Shown: positions 10,701 through 16,934 of the stretch, one piece after another
Numbering within the stretch: position 1 is the first letter of the stretch
Layout: each line of letters opens with the position of its first letter
Source: Cytophagales bacterium UBA2561
Lineage (GTDB): Bacteria; Bacteroidota; Bacteroidia; Cytophagales; Thermoflexibacteraceae
DNA length: 64,000 bases
NCBI GenBank assembly: GCA_002340355.1
Contig: DDLX01000013.1
Location: 1 to 64,000, forward strand
Reading direction: 5' to 3'
Program-made: the position numbers and the translations under genes
Notes under the pieces: model-generated
Databases searched by the model: none
Seen by the model: only the letters and a program-made list of their open reading frames with translations
Told to the model about the DNA's origin: nothing

Positions 10701-12236
10701 TTCAGAATTGAATGCGTTATTTCCTTTATTTATTGCAGGAGAAAGAGGTTTTAACCTTAACTTTCCATTATTAGCGTCTTCAAATAAGGGGTCTTGTCCA
10801 AAAATATTATTCCCTAAATCAGTCATATTTGATGACACAACCGAAGCACTTGATTCTTCAAAAAGGCAAAATGTGGCAGCAGCGGTGTTATATAGCTTGA
10901 AATTATTACCATCTGACGATGTATTGCCATAAAAAATGGAGTTTTTAAGTGTTAAGCTTGGAGAACCTGAACTATTTGTATGTATAACCCCTCCGCTTGA
11001 GGCATAATTTCTTGAAAACGTACAGTTTGTTATGGTTAGATTTGTATTATGCTGGTGAATTGCACCTCCAGATGAACCGTAATTGGAGCTAAAGAGACAA
11101 TTCGTTACTTTAACATCTGCACAATTTGTAAAAAATAATGCTCCTCCTTCCTTATTCCCTCCATTTTTATTGAATGTACAATTAATATATTTAGGTGAGG
11201 AGTTTTGATTATAAACCGCTCTATAAGAACACTCCTTAATGATACAATTCCGAATTAGTGGACTAGAAGCAATATTATTAACTCCACTTTCAAGTGAACC
11301 TTTTAGGGTAAATCCATCAAGTATAGCTGTTTGATCTAAACCATTATTCTCATTGTTGACAATTCGATTGATGTTATCAGATGTATTACTATAGCTAATA
11401 CTACTGGGTGTTGTTGTTACATTATCATTAGCTCCCATATCTCCACTTAAAATAGTCGGATTATTTATCCAGTTTCTATCAGCAAAAGTAGGGTTTCCAG
11501 CAGTTGTAAATCCCCCATAAATTGTTACTCCTTTCCGCATGACAAAAGTACGGCTAGTACCAGATGAAGTATTGTCATTTTTATCTTTGGTTGGCTTGTA
11601 AGTTCCTGCTTTCACCCAAATTTTATCATGAGGCTGGGCGGTTTCTAGCGCACTTTGCAGGCTCATAGTATTACTCCAATTACTTCCATCTTTTGCACCA
11701 TTTGGGGATGTGGAAACATGAAAAGTCTTTGGTGCTGCCGCTATATGATCTATAATAAATTTGATAGTAAATGCTCCTGTCTCTCCTGCATAACCTGTCA
11801 ATAAAATATAGTAATCCTTTCCTGCATTTTTTGTAAAAGTAACTTTACTTACTGTTAAGTTAATGCAAGGAGGGGAGCCACAATAATATTCACAAGAAGT
11901 ATCATCATTTTCAGTAATACAAGTTAAACTCCCAATCGAAGTGCCTTTATAGACATGAAGTTTTGTATCCAGACTTTTATCACTACACGTATTCACTTCC
12001 ACATTGGCATAAACAGAGGAAGGGATTTTATACCATACCCCCTTACTTGAAGGATCATATCCACAGGACGTGGCTAAACCTAATTCTGAATCATCAGATG
12101 CTTTTATTTCATCTGTACGTGTTGTAGAACTGCTGATTGAAATAGCACTAGTAAAATCATTATTTGGAGATTGTCCAAATACACTATTAGAATAGAATAG
12201 CACTAAAAATACGGTAGATAATATATATCGTTTCAT
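1764..12236 (-). CDS. Giant secreted LRR/Ig-like protein with T9SS sorting domain
   Basis: 3490 residues. Signal peptide 1-22 (ends VFGQ); beta-sandwich-like domain about 26-165; right-handed beta-helix (polymorphic outer-membrane type repeats) about 185-535; choice-of-anchor D (ASPM/Hydin-like) domain about 540-650. Six modules follow, starting near residues 653, 1127, 1612, 2105, 2440 and 2934. Each has an N-cap (xDSLALxxLY…W…WxGVTV), an array of plant-type LRRs (LxxLDLSxNxLxGxIPxxL), a closing LPDFS…LxVQNNxLTFxDL cap and an Ig-like domain with W-Y-K and Y-Y-A motifs. Two more Ig-like domains precede the C-terminal T9SS type A sorting domain (about 3414-3490, IYPNPF…GVYFLHLK). Probably a cell-surface or released adhesion or ligand-binding protein; the partner is unknown. 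It stands alone with its own terminator. Confidence 0.9.
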   Translation of the reverse strand: MKRYILSTVFLVLFYSNSVFGQSPNNDFTSAISISSSTTRTDEIKASDDSELGLATSCGYDPSSKGVWYKIPSSVYANVEVNTCSDKSLDTKLHVYKGTSIGSLTCITENDDTSCEYYCGSPPCINLTVSKVTFTKNAGKDYYILLTGYAGETGAFTIKFIIDHIAAAPKTFHVSTSPNGAKDGSNWSNTMSLQSALETAQPHDKIWVKAGTYKPTKDKNDNTSSGTSRTFVMRKGVTIYGGFTTAGNPTFADRNWINNPTILSGDMGANDNVTTTPSSISYSNTSDNINRIVNNENNGLDQTAILDGFTLKGSLESGVNNIASSPLIRNCIIKECSYRAVYNQNSSPKYINCTFNKNGGNKEGGALFFTNCADVKVTNCLFSSNYGSSGGAIHQHNTNLTITNCTFSRNYASSGGVIHTNSSGSPSLTLKNSIFYGNTSSDGNNFKLYNTAAATFCLFEESSASVVSSNMTDLGNNIFGQDPLFEDANNGKLRLKPLSPAINKGNNAFNSESTDLEGNTRIYGNRIDMGAYENPSPDIEIKKGVTLINSLGTLFFTATSVTETQKHTLTIKNTGTGSLIFTGTKLEIEGSEFTSAVAFTATSVAPSTSITLEIQFNPSDLGVRTGVLKLYSNDTDESPYIINLKGWGNTSNQDSLALIELHKKAPPQNSSTGLPWTTAANISTWKGVTIKNGRVSQLDLAGTTLKGVLPPELGNLTAIERLDLSNNELSGSIPSSLSGNFLTKLKYLDLSANSFTGSIPAQIGSISTLEKLNLSNNQLEGSIPDKIIDLDKLEILRLNNNNLEGTVPNKFTTATDAFFKEIDLSSNLLDGNIPSTLGGVRSLEILRLNNNRFIGGFTNDFFKNNSLEILDLSDNKLEGNLPKVTSGNLNSLAELYLYGNKFTSSIPKYIVSETIKPENLVYLAINDNQLSGSIPKELNQLTELTNIEMQNNKLEGDVPDLTALNQLRLLYLYNNELTGDISKINVSNLERVKIQNNQFDGIPDFSSSSNLINLQVENNQLTFASIIPNISKLTSYEPQAKVYTDFTTVANFGDNLVLTASLPHTGNKYLWYKGDTSFISGAVLKFNSIVDSNAGVYYAKITNPSAPKLTITRKKITITIGKLGPINTFDSLALVKLYNNTKGANWKNKTNWLDNTSPKKPIKDWYGVTVQSGRVVGVDLSGNNLEGSIPTQIGDLTKLEVLDLSSNNLGTNTTGNNNTGEIPTQIKNLINLKKLYLNTSRLNGNIPSDIDNLATNLEEINLSNNNLTGNLPNKIYDLTSLKKLDLSTNHFKGNITAEIDDLTSLESINIAFNAFTSSIPADLNNMTNLKEVNFSANKLTGNIPATLDNMRSLRLINFSQNQLDGNLPTALPNTLEELYLQENKLKGSIPSSVSNANLRILKLNDNALSGVIPSNMLNNNLLRIAHLHNNKFTKLPDYTGGTSSVLQELYIHNNTLRYVSGDIANDHPKLQKLQLQNNFLTAVPKFSAHPITTLRVNNNQLTFEDLKFISAFTTVVTTTYAPQAKVETEFITSLIFGDNFSMVAMSTLPTNSANKYLWYKNSSPFISGNTLNLNTVSGAGVYYTEIRNPNLPDLVLTRHKITLLFNSVIPINKTDSSALVKLYNNTNGSGWKYKNNWLNNATPKAPIKDWYGVTVKNDRVIKIDLSGNQLKGSIPTQLKDLTALESLNLTGNKLGSNTTGNNDKGEIPTSIGNITTLQRLILGSCGLNGSIPKEIANNTNLQFLDLVDNNFTSAIPTEIIDLDNLVELRLNNNKLSGSVPNVFTNTANAPLKVVDLSNNSLSGVIPSTLNKVYWLEELRLNNNRFNGGFTNDFFKGNKLRVVDLSGNQLDGNLPNVSTGYSANLSELYLHDNQLKGTIPKYVISINSNYKLSNLRVLTLNGNQLSGQIPSELNSLDKLTNLQIQENKLSGDLPNLNSLTNIKIFYANHNQLTGNPTSLASMSNLERVKLQNNNFDGLPNFSGNSNLINLQVENNHLDFGDLEDANSSKLTTYHPQKKVLNEYSHFISAGDNLFLTTGIRGNNNKYQWYKGKDKLSGKTEPTLKITNVTPASSGIYYAEITSSNSELELLTITRNNITVQVSNATFNTQDYDALMAFFTATGGINWLNKSINNWGNKMQWGNWKGVTVNSATGRVTAIRLPDNNLRGYLPPELKKLTKLEVLDIQNNYVSKEIPKEIGFLTVLKELYLQENDFTGEVPKELGKLSHIQRILLNDNKLSGNLPNDLQFLSSSLKTLHLHNNHFKGTIPSEWTNLAELRELYLHNNQIEGTVPLDFATVAKMPKLRKLRLQSNLLTDLPDFSKKLERLEVQDNLLTFEDLEPNAFISSFTYAPQAPVLDTLRLEKLYGDTITLETKIAGSANTYTWYKDSETNMLSSISNTHTFQGLKFTDRGIYWATIKNSKLPKLTLYRSPLFLDVNDPKTNIQDSLALVAIYDKTQGKKWTIKWDFTKPVYKWKGVQLDKGRVIEVDLNNANLVGKFPKEIGQLPMLKRLYLEGNHLDGKLPDSLWTNLDSLVEVNLKNNEFTGEIPKHITTLVQLERLNLSGNQFEGEFPKEFKALEKLYYLNLSNNHLAGELPEEIGRLIELTYLSLHDNNFEKTLPSTLGNLTYLQELDLANNRFTGAIPKSLGELRLLETLKLNNNRLSDQIPAELGKLNTLAILDLHSNNLKQNIPANLGQLTRLQELYLHSNNLSGTIPSELGKLNELVRLNLSQNQFTGEIPPTFNQLTQIKALILEDNQLEGKIPDLSSLKILEELSLANNNLTGSIPNYFTTLGRLKKLEIQSNNFTNLPDFSKQLDVLSVKNNQFLFSDLTPNRTISKFTYKPQADLDKEQTIKVKWGDKLELSVTHTGGSKTSYHWEKNGTNIKTDPTSASLVIYPVNYSDAGEYLCKIQNTLLPDLTLSRKRIRVEVLPPNVQISDIEVLQKIYNATNGDRWKTNTNWKKEDNSFDTTNVKKWYGVTIENDRVIELNLQNNLLGGELPNDIRFLTKLKILRLSGNDLTGTIPIGVNYLKKVTELDLSNNKLEGKLPPEIGQMTSLVKLNLQGNQFKENSQIPKELSQLSQLQELNLSNNQFGGSLPNEFSQMGKLSKLILNNNNLDKLPDLSALSNLSELQVQNNYLTFKYLVPNNFVKTYRSKPQKKTTKRSFTAKQGTSITLSLDAEVLEGSNQYKWRKKTDNQDILSKEATYTIQSPSPDHTGDYECEVTNPKINENLMLTYDVSLQVTPSVPQIITPKPYCAADTLVTLIAEGVENDDTNWYADEKLTQFLGKGKKLRLSVPQAHRTIYAIIQSADNKSKTVAVPIIRRPVIELNDNQLKTDTGANLMYQWQKDNKILDGENTETLTTQSDGTYQVTVITKEGCSASSAVYQLQNGQLKQMNQEALLTSVEKEAIFQTSIYPNPFTKRIEVRFAQNYPKKIQVQLVDINGKIYLQKSMIGNAGFILKAPELTKGVYFLHLKMGEQKIVRKIIKE

Positions 12237-12608
12237 TAGAGGTATAGGATTTTGATTGTTGCCTAAAGAATTAACTTCTTAACAGCTACGAATTTAAAAC
12301 ATTTTATTTAGAGAATAGTACTTGAATACGAGACTTTGTTTAAAGATTAATTCCTGAGTTAATCTTAGTGGTTCTTAATTCCTAACTATAGTTGTTGTAG
12401 TCGAATTTGTTAAGATTTTTTGTTTTTTTAATTAATCTTAATCGTATCTTTAAGCTATAAGTTACTTATAATTATTATAAAAAACTGCTTATCAAAGTAT
12501 TGGGTAGTTTTTGGAATAAAAGTTTGCGAAAGACCGAGATAATGGCTTAATTTATGCTCAAATATGTGACAAATCCTAACTACCTCTTCAAACTTAACTC
12601 TCTTCTTG
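12237..12608. promoter_or_regulatory. Divergent intergenic region with palindromes
   Basis: This 372-bp gap separates the leftward LRR giant from the rightward PP2C sensor and must hold both promoters. It contains an inverted repeat AAGATTAA-N8-TTAATCTT at 12343-12366 and a small palindrome ATAAGTTACTTAT at about 12461-12473. No clear TAnnTTTG box was found for either gene. The 8-bp-arm palindrome could be an operator; that is inference. Confidence 0.35.
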
Positions 12609-14474
12609 ATGATGAAATACGTCTACACATTTGTTTGGCTTGTTTATTTATTTGCAAATAGCATAATTGGAATAATTGCCCAAGAGTCAGAACAGAAAAT
12701 TATGGGGCAAAGCTGGGAGGAAATCAAAAAAAATCCAAATAAGCAAGGATTACTGACCGTTTTTCATTACGATCGCCGTCCTTTTTTTTATGAGAATGAA
12801 ATGGGCGGTTCAGGAGGTATTGAACATGATGTCGCATCAGAATTGAGCCGATATATTCAAGGAAAGTATGATATTCATATTTTTTTACAACTGAAAAAGT
12901 TTAATGATTATCAGTCGTTTCATGAAGCGATGAAAAACAATACGCACCCAGGTGTAATTGGATTATCTTCAGTACGAATTGACCAAGAAAATACAACGGG
13001 TGTAAAATTTAGTAAGCCTTTCATGACTGGGATTGAGGTTGTAATTACTAGTAGTAATTTACCAATTGCTCAAGCCAAGGGACAGATGAAAGAAATTTTG
13101 AATGGTAAAACTGCCGTGACCGTTAAGGGGTCGCCATTCGAGACGCACCTTCTGCAATTTATGCCTGAGCATTATCCTGATGCCAAAATTATTTATGTTG
13201 AAAAAAGTGAACAAATCGCTGAGAAAGTTGCTCAGAATCCTGATTTATTTGCTTTTGCTCCTTTACCTGATTATTACACCCAATTAAAATTAGGAAAGAG
13301 TTTAGGCAGACAACCTTACTTTAGTTTGCCTCATGAAGGTTATGCACTTACTTTGCCCCTAAAAACAGATTGGGATACTGTTGTTGAAGAATTTTTTGCT
13401 GATCAAGGTTTTAAACCAATCATGAATTTCGTAATTAAACGACATCTTGGTACGGATGTAAAGGATTTGCTTTGGGAAGACAAAAAAAATGATATTTCTA
13501 ATGAGGAATATGGTGAAGAACTTGATCCTGTTTCGCTTAAAGTAGCATTAGATGAGGAAAAATTGAAAAACCAAACCATGTTCATTATTACGATAGTGGT
13601 CGTAGGAATATTACTTGTTATGATATTTTTGGGTAGAAAATATCGTAAACAAAAAAACACATTAATTGGACAACAAAGTGAACAGATCCAAGCACAAAAA
13701 TCCAAAATCAAACAAACTGAAGATAAATACGACCACGCTTATCACTATGCAGGATATATCCAAGAAATTACTTTGAAAAAACGAGACCGATTAAGCCAAA
13801 TTTATACTGAGTCTTTTGTTTGGTTTGCCGCACGTGAGGAGTTAAGTGGCGATTTTTATTGGACAGCGAAAACGGAAGTTGGAAAAGTGATTATCGTTAT
13901 AGATACTACGGGGCAAAACGTAGCGGGAGCATTGGCTTCAGTGCAATTGAATATTATTCTAAGTCAAATCGTGAAAGAAGATAAGATTACTGCACCTGAT
14001 AAAATTTTAGCCGAAATTGACCATTATTTGAATAACATTACCACACACGCAGGAGCTGACTTTTTACACAAAGATGGCTTAACGATTTCTATTGCGCTAA
14101 TTGATACAAAAAATAAATTGAATTATGCAGGGGCAGGACAACCGATGTATTATGTGAGTGATTTCAAGTTACATCAATTTAAGCCAAAGAAAACAGCCGT
14201 TGGTTTACCTGCCTTTAAGGTGGACGAAATTGTGCTTTATGAAGCGCAATTGCAAAAAGGAGATATGGTTTACCTCTGTACAGATGGCTTTCAAGGACAA
14301 TTAGGAAGTGATAATAAGCACAAGTATATGGTCAAAAGATTTCGAGAATTTTTATTTGAAATTAGTGATCTTGCGCCTTCTGTTCAATTAGATAAATTGA
14401 AAAAAGAATTTGAATATTGGAAGAAAAACCGAAAGCAAACCGACGATATTACGATTATGGGTTTTCGAGTTTAA
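12609..14474 (+). CDS. Membrane sensor phosphatase: SBP_bac_3-like periplasmic domain plus SpoIIE/PP2C
   Basis: About 621 residues. An N-terminal signal segment (to about 25) leads to a periplasmic solute-binding (SBP_bac_3-like) domain, about 35-275, recognisable from GLLTVFHYDRRPFFY and GGIEHDVASEL. A membrane helix (about 320-340, MFIITIVVVGILLVMIFLG) and a short coiled coil follow. The cytosolic C-terminal half is a SpoIIE-type PP2C Ser/Thr phosphatase with metal-ligand motifs SGDFYW, IDTTGQ, CTDG and QTDDITI. The architecture parallels SiaA, which dephosphorylates a partner-switch protein on an external signal; SiaB-type kinases lie at 24.2 and 33.1 kb. Start: TTG at 12606 is followed by ATGs at 12609 and 12612; an ATG is preferred. 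Ligand unknown. Confidence 0.85.
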   Translation: MMKYVYTFVWLVYLFANSIIGIIAQESEQKIMGQSWEEIKKNPNKQGLLTVFHYDRRPFFYENEMGGSGGIEHDVASELSRYIQGKYDIHIFLQLKKFNDYQSFHEAMKNNTHPGVIGLSSVRIDQENTTGVKFSKPFMTGIEVVITSSNLPIAQAKGQMKEILNGKTAVTVKGSPFETHLLQFMPEHYPDAKIIYVEKSEQIAEKVAQNPDLFAFAPLPDYYTQLKLGKSLGRQPYFSLPHEGYALTLPLKTDWDTVVEEFFADQGFKPIMNFVIKRHLGTDVKDLLWEDKKNDISNEEYGEELDPVSLKVALDEEKLKNQTMFIITIVVVGILLVMIFLGRKYRKQKNTLIGQQSEQIQAQKSKIKQTEDKYDHAYHYAGYIQEITLKKRDRLSQIYTESFVWFAAREELSGDFYWTAKTEVGKVIIVIDTTGQNVAGALASVQLNIILSQIVKEDKITAPDKILAEIDHYLNNITTHAGADFLHKDGLTISIALIDTKNKLNYAGAGQPMYYVSDFKLHQFKPKKTAVGLPAFKVDEIVLYEAQLQKGDMVYLCTDGFQGQLGSDNKHKYMVKRFREFLFEISDLAPSVQLDKLKKEFEYWKKNRKQTDDITIMGFRV

Positions 14475-14497
14475 CTTGTTAAGTTCTTCATAAAAAT

Positions 14498-14540
14498 AAA
14501 AAGCGGTAATACAAGATTTGAATTTGTGTTACCGCTTTTT
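14498..14540 (+). terminator. Terminator of the PP2C sensor gene
   Basis: AAAAAGCGGTAA (14498-14509) pairs with TTACCGCTTTTT (right arm to 14540), giving a GC-centred stem followed by T residues, 24 bp after the stop codon. This is a typical intrinsic terminator. Confidence 0.85.
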
Positions 14541-14582
14541 GGATTTTGAACGAGTAGTGATTTGATAAATAAAAATAATAAA

Positions 14583-16040
14583 ATGAATGTAGAATTTTAC
14601 ATAAACCAAGCTCAGGAATTAAAAGCAAAATTGGATGAGTTGCGTCCACTATCGTCTGATACTGAGGCGAAAATTATGCAAAAACTGCGGTTAGATTGGA
14701 ATTTTCATTCAAATCATCTGGAAGGAAATCAGCTAACTTATGGTGAAACCAAAGCTTTGATTTTGCATGGTTTAACGGCTCAAGGCAAGCCGATGAAAGA
14801 TCACTTGGAAACTTCGGGACATGATGAGGCTATTTTGATGCTTGAAGATGTCGTAAGAAATAATCATCCTTTGACTGAGCATTTTATTCGAGAACTGCAC
14901 GTTCTAATTTTGAAAAAGACTGATTATAAACGTTCTATATCATCTGATGGAAAAAATGTTTTAGCTCGAAAAATCAATATTGGTGTTTATAAAACTTCGC
15001 CTAATCATGTCAAAACAGCTACTGGAGAAACGTTCTATTTTGCTTCGCCCGAAGAAACTCCTGCCAAAATGCAAGATCTCATTGACTGGTACAGGAAACA
15101 AAAAGAAAATCAGGAAGTTAATCCCATTTTATTAGCCTCACAATTTCATTATAAATTTATTCGAATTCATCCTTTTGACGATGGAAATGGTCGGATTGCT
15201 CGACTTTTGATGAACTTTATTTTGATGCAATTTGGGTATCCTCCAGCCATCATCAAAACCCAAGATAAGGAAAATTATTTTTCAGCTTTGCGCCAAGCAG
15301 ATGCAGGAAATAGTGACCCTTTTATTTCGTATATTTCTGAAAATGTGATTTATACGTTAGAATTAATGTTAAAAGGAGCAAGAGGTGAAGAAATTGAAGA
15401 ACCAGATGACTTTGATAAACAAATTGCTCTTTTGGAGAATAAATTAAGGGGGAGGGGAGAAAAAACAAAAAAGGTAAAAAATAAAGAAACATTAAAGAAC
15501 TTTTTTAAGTCATCTCTTGCAGATATATTGATTCAATTTATTAAATTTAATAGTAAATTCAATAGGTTTTATAAGCAACAAGACCTTCAAATTATTTACC
15601 CATACTCTTCTGGAAATGAACCTGATGCGAATATTTTTCCTGCCATAATGAAAAAATCACTTGTTCAGTACCTTTCAAATGAATATTTTTTTGAAAAGAG
15701 AGTAGAGGAAGTTTATCTACAGTCTTGTGATTTTTTACTACGTGAAGATACTTTTTTTCACCAAAATCGGTTTCTCAGAAAATATGGTTTTTCCTCAAAC
15801 TCTATAAAATTAGAATACAAGCATTTTGATTTTAATTGGAAAAATATTGGTGATTTTAAAACGGTACTTAATGTAGAAATTCGATTTGATAAAGTTTATT
15901 ATGTATTAATTTTCCCAAAATCCAAACAAAAAATCTCCAAACTTTACCATCAAAAACTTACTGATGAAGAAATAGATTATTTCCTCAAAAAAGAAGCCCA
16001 AAAGCATCTGGATTTTATTCAGGAAAAAATGAAAGGGTAA
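14583..16040 (+). CDS. Fic family protein adenylyltransferase (class II)
   Basis: 485 residues. Fic domains move AMP or another nucleotide moiety from ATP onto hydroxyl side chains of target proteins. The core motif HPFDDGNGRIAR (about residues 196-207) contains the catalytic His, the acidic metal ligand and the GNGR phosphate loop. An inhibitory motif of the [S/T]xxxE[G/N] type, SNHLEG (residues 43-48), lies N-terminal to the core, which places it in class II, where the Glu blocks ATP binding until relieved. Residues from about 285 to the end form an extra C-terminal region of mixed helix and strand that I do not recognise; no clear winged helix. The frame opens with TTG at 14562, but ATG at 14583 fits the family better. 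Targets unknown. Confidence 0.9.
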   Translation: MNVEFYINQAQELKAKLDELRPLSSDTEAKIMQKLRLDWNFHSNHLEGNQLTYGETKALILHGLTAQGKPMKDHLETSGHDEAILMLEDVVRNNHPLTEHFIRELHVLILKKTDYKRSISSDGKNVLARKINIGVYKTSPNHVKTATGETFYFASPEETPAKMQDLIDWYRKQKENQEVNPILLASQFHYKFIRIHPFDDGNGRIARLLMNFILMQFGYPPAIIKTQDKENYFSALRQADAGNSDPFISYISENVIYTLELMLKGARGEEIEEPDDFDKQIALLENKLRGRGEKTKKVKNKETLKNFFKSSLADILIQFIKFNSKFNRFYKQQDLQIIYPYSSGNEPDANIFPAIMKKSLVQYLSNEYFFEKRVEEVYLQSCDFLLREDTFFHQNRFLRKYGFSSNSIKLEYKHFDFNWKNIGDFKTVLNVEIRFDKVYYVLIFPKSKQKISKLYHQKLTDEEIDYFLKKEAQKHLDFIQEKMKG

Positions 16041-16046
16041 ATAAGT

Positions 16047-16075
16047 CTCTCCAAGAGTTTCAATCTCTTGGAGAG
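16047..16075. terminator. Bidirectional terminator, fic / SDR
   Basis: Perfect 11-bp stem: CTCTCCAAGAG (16047-16057) and CTCTTGGAGAG (16065-16075) with a 7-nt loop. It lies between the converging stops at 16040 and 16091, with A/T runs on both sides, and so can serve both transcripts. Confidence 0.85.
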
Positions 16076-16090
16076 TTAAAATATTGATTA

Positions 16091-16867
16091 TTAACCCATT
16101 ATTCCTTTAATAACTCCGCCATCAATACTAATAGTTTGTCCTGTAATAAATCGAGATTGAGGCGAAAGTAACCAAGCTCCCAGCTCTCCAAAATCAGAAG
16201 GATTTCCCAGTTCTCCAATTTTAATTTCCGATTCAAATTCTTGGCGAGCCTCCTGAACCGAAATTTGTTGAGCTTCACTTCTCTTCGTAAAAAGCCGTTC
16301 CATTGCTGGAGTAGCGTGATAACTGGGAGCCAATACATTGACCGTAATTCCTTGTGAGGCAACCTCTTCCGAAATGGTTTTTGCCATTCCAACGACCGCC
16401 AGCCGAAGCGAAGTACTTAGTACTAAATTTTCAATGGGTTGTTTGACCGAAGCACTCTCGACAAATAAAACTCGTCCGTATTTTTCCTTTAAAAAAAGTG
16501 GTAAAAAGGTTTTAATGGCTTCGACTTTCCAACGCAAAATATTTTGATAAGCATCATCCCAATCGTTCAATTGAGTTTCTAAAAATGATTTTGAAGGAGG
16601 ACCTCCTGCATTAATCAAAATGCCTGATAGTTTTCGTTCTCCGATAGTTTTGAGTACGGTTTGTAAGGTATCAGTTTGGGTGATATCTCCTACAATTGCC
16701 TCAATTTGATGAGGGTAATTTGCCTGAAATGCCTCTAATCTTTCAGCACCCCGTGCAATGGCAATTATTTTTCCGCCATCTTTGGCTAAGTTTTCGGCAA
16801 CCGCTTTTCCAAATCCGCTACTTGCTCCCGATACAACAAATAATTGATTTTGAATATTTAAGTTCAT
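16091..16867 (-). CDS. SDR-fold oxidoreductase, atypical (BKR-like)
   Basis: 258 residues, one Rossmann domain. The cofactor loop GASSGFGKA is near residue 14 and the ILINAGGPP strand-helix follows. Where classical SDRs have YxxxK, this protein reads SxxxR (STSLR), with the preceding catalytic-type Ser region VESASVKQP intact. This pattern matches the 3-oxoacyl-ACP-reductase-like SDR subgroup that lacks the catalytic tetrad (LSxSLRxAVVGMAK). The C-terminal FITGQTISIDGG is normal for the family. A reductase role is therefore uncertain, and substrate cannot be read. The upstream region carries the dispersed AGAGGTTGTTTAAA element. Confidence 0.85.
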   Translation of the reverse strand: MNLNIQNQLFVVSGASSGFGKAVAENLAKDGGKIIAIARGAERLEAFQANYPHQIEAIVGDITQTDTLQTVLKTIGERKLSGILINAGGPPSKSFLETQLNDWDDAYQNILRWKVEAIKTFLPLFLKEKYGRVLFVESASVKQPIENLVLSTSLRLAVVGMAKTISEEVASQGITVNVLAPSYHATPAMERLFTKRSEAQQISVQEARQEFESEIKIGELGNPSDFGELGAWLLSPQSRFITGQTISIDGGVIKGIMG

Positions 16868-16881
16868 TTTTTTAGTTAAAA

Positions 16882-16895
16882 TTTAAACAACCTCT
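16882..16895 (-). repeat. Dispersed AGAGGTTGTTTAAA element, copy 4
   Basis: Identical 14-mer to 1687-1700, here 15 bp upstream of the SDR start codon on the minus strand, in promoter or leader position. Related cores occur at 45-56 and 1525-1536. Confidence 0.5.
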
Positions 16896-16934
16896 AAGAA
16901 ATTATTTTTTAAATAAGCTCTTGATAATAAAAAA

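Noticed and set aside
1764..12236. LRR or Ig-like arrays as a CRISPR-like or DNA-level tandem array
   Set aside because: The repeats are protein-level, in one open frame, and diverged at nucleotide level; no regular spacer-repeat pattern.
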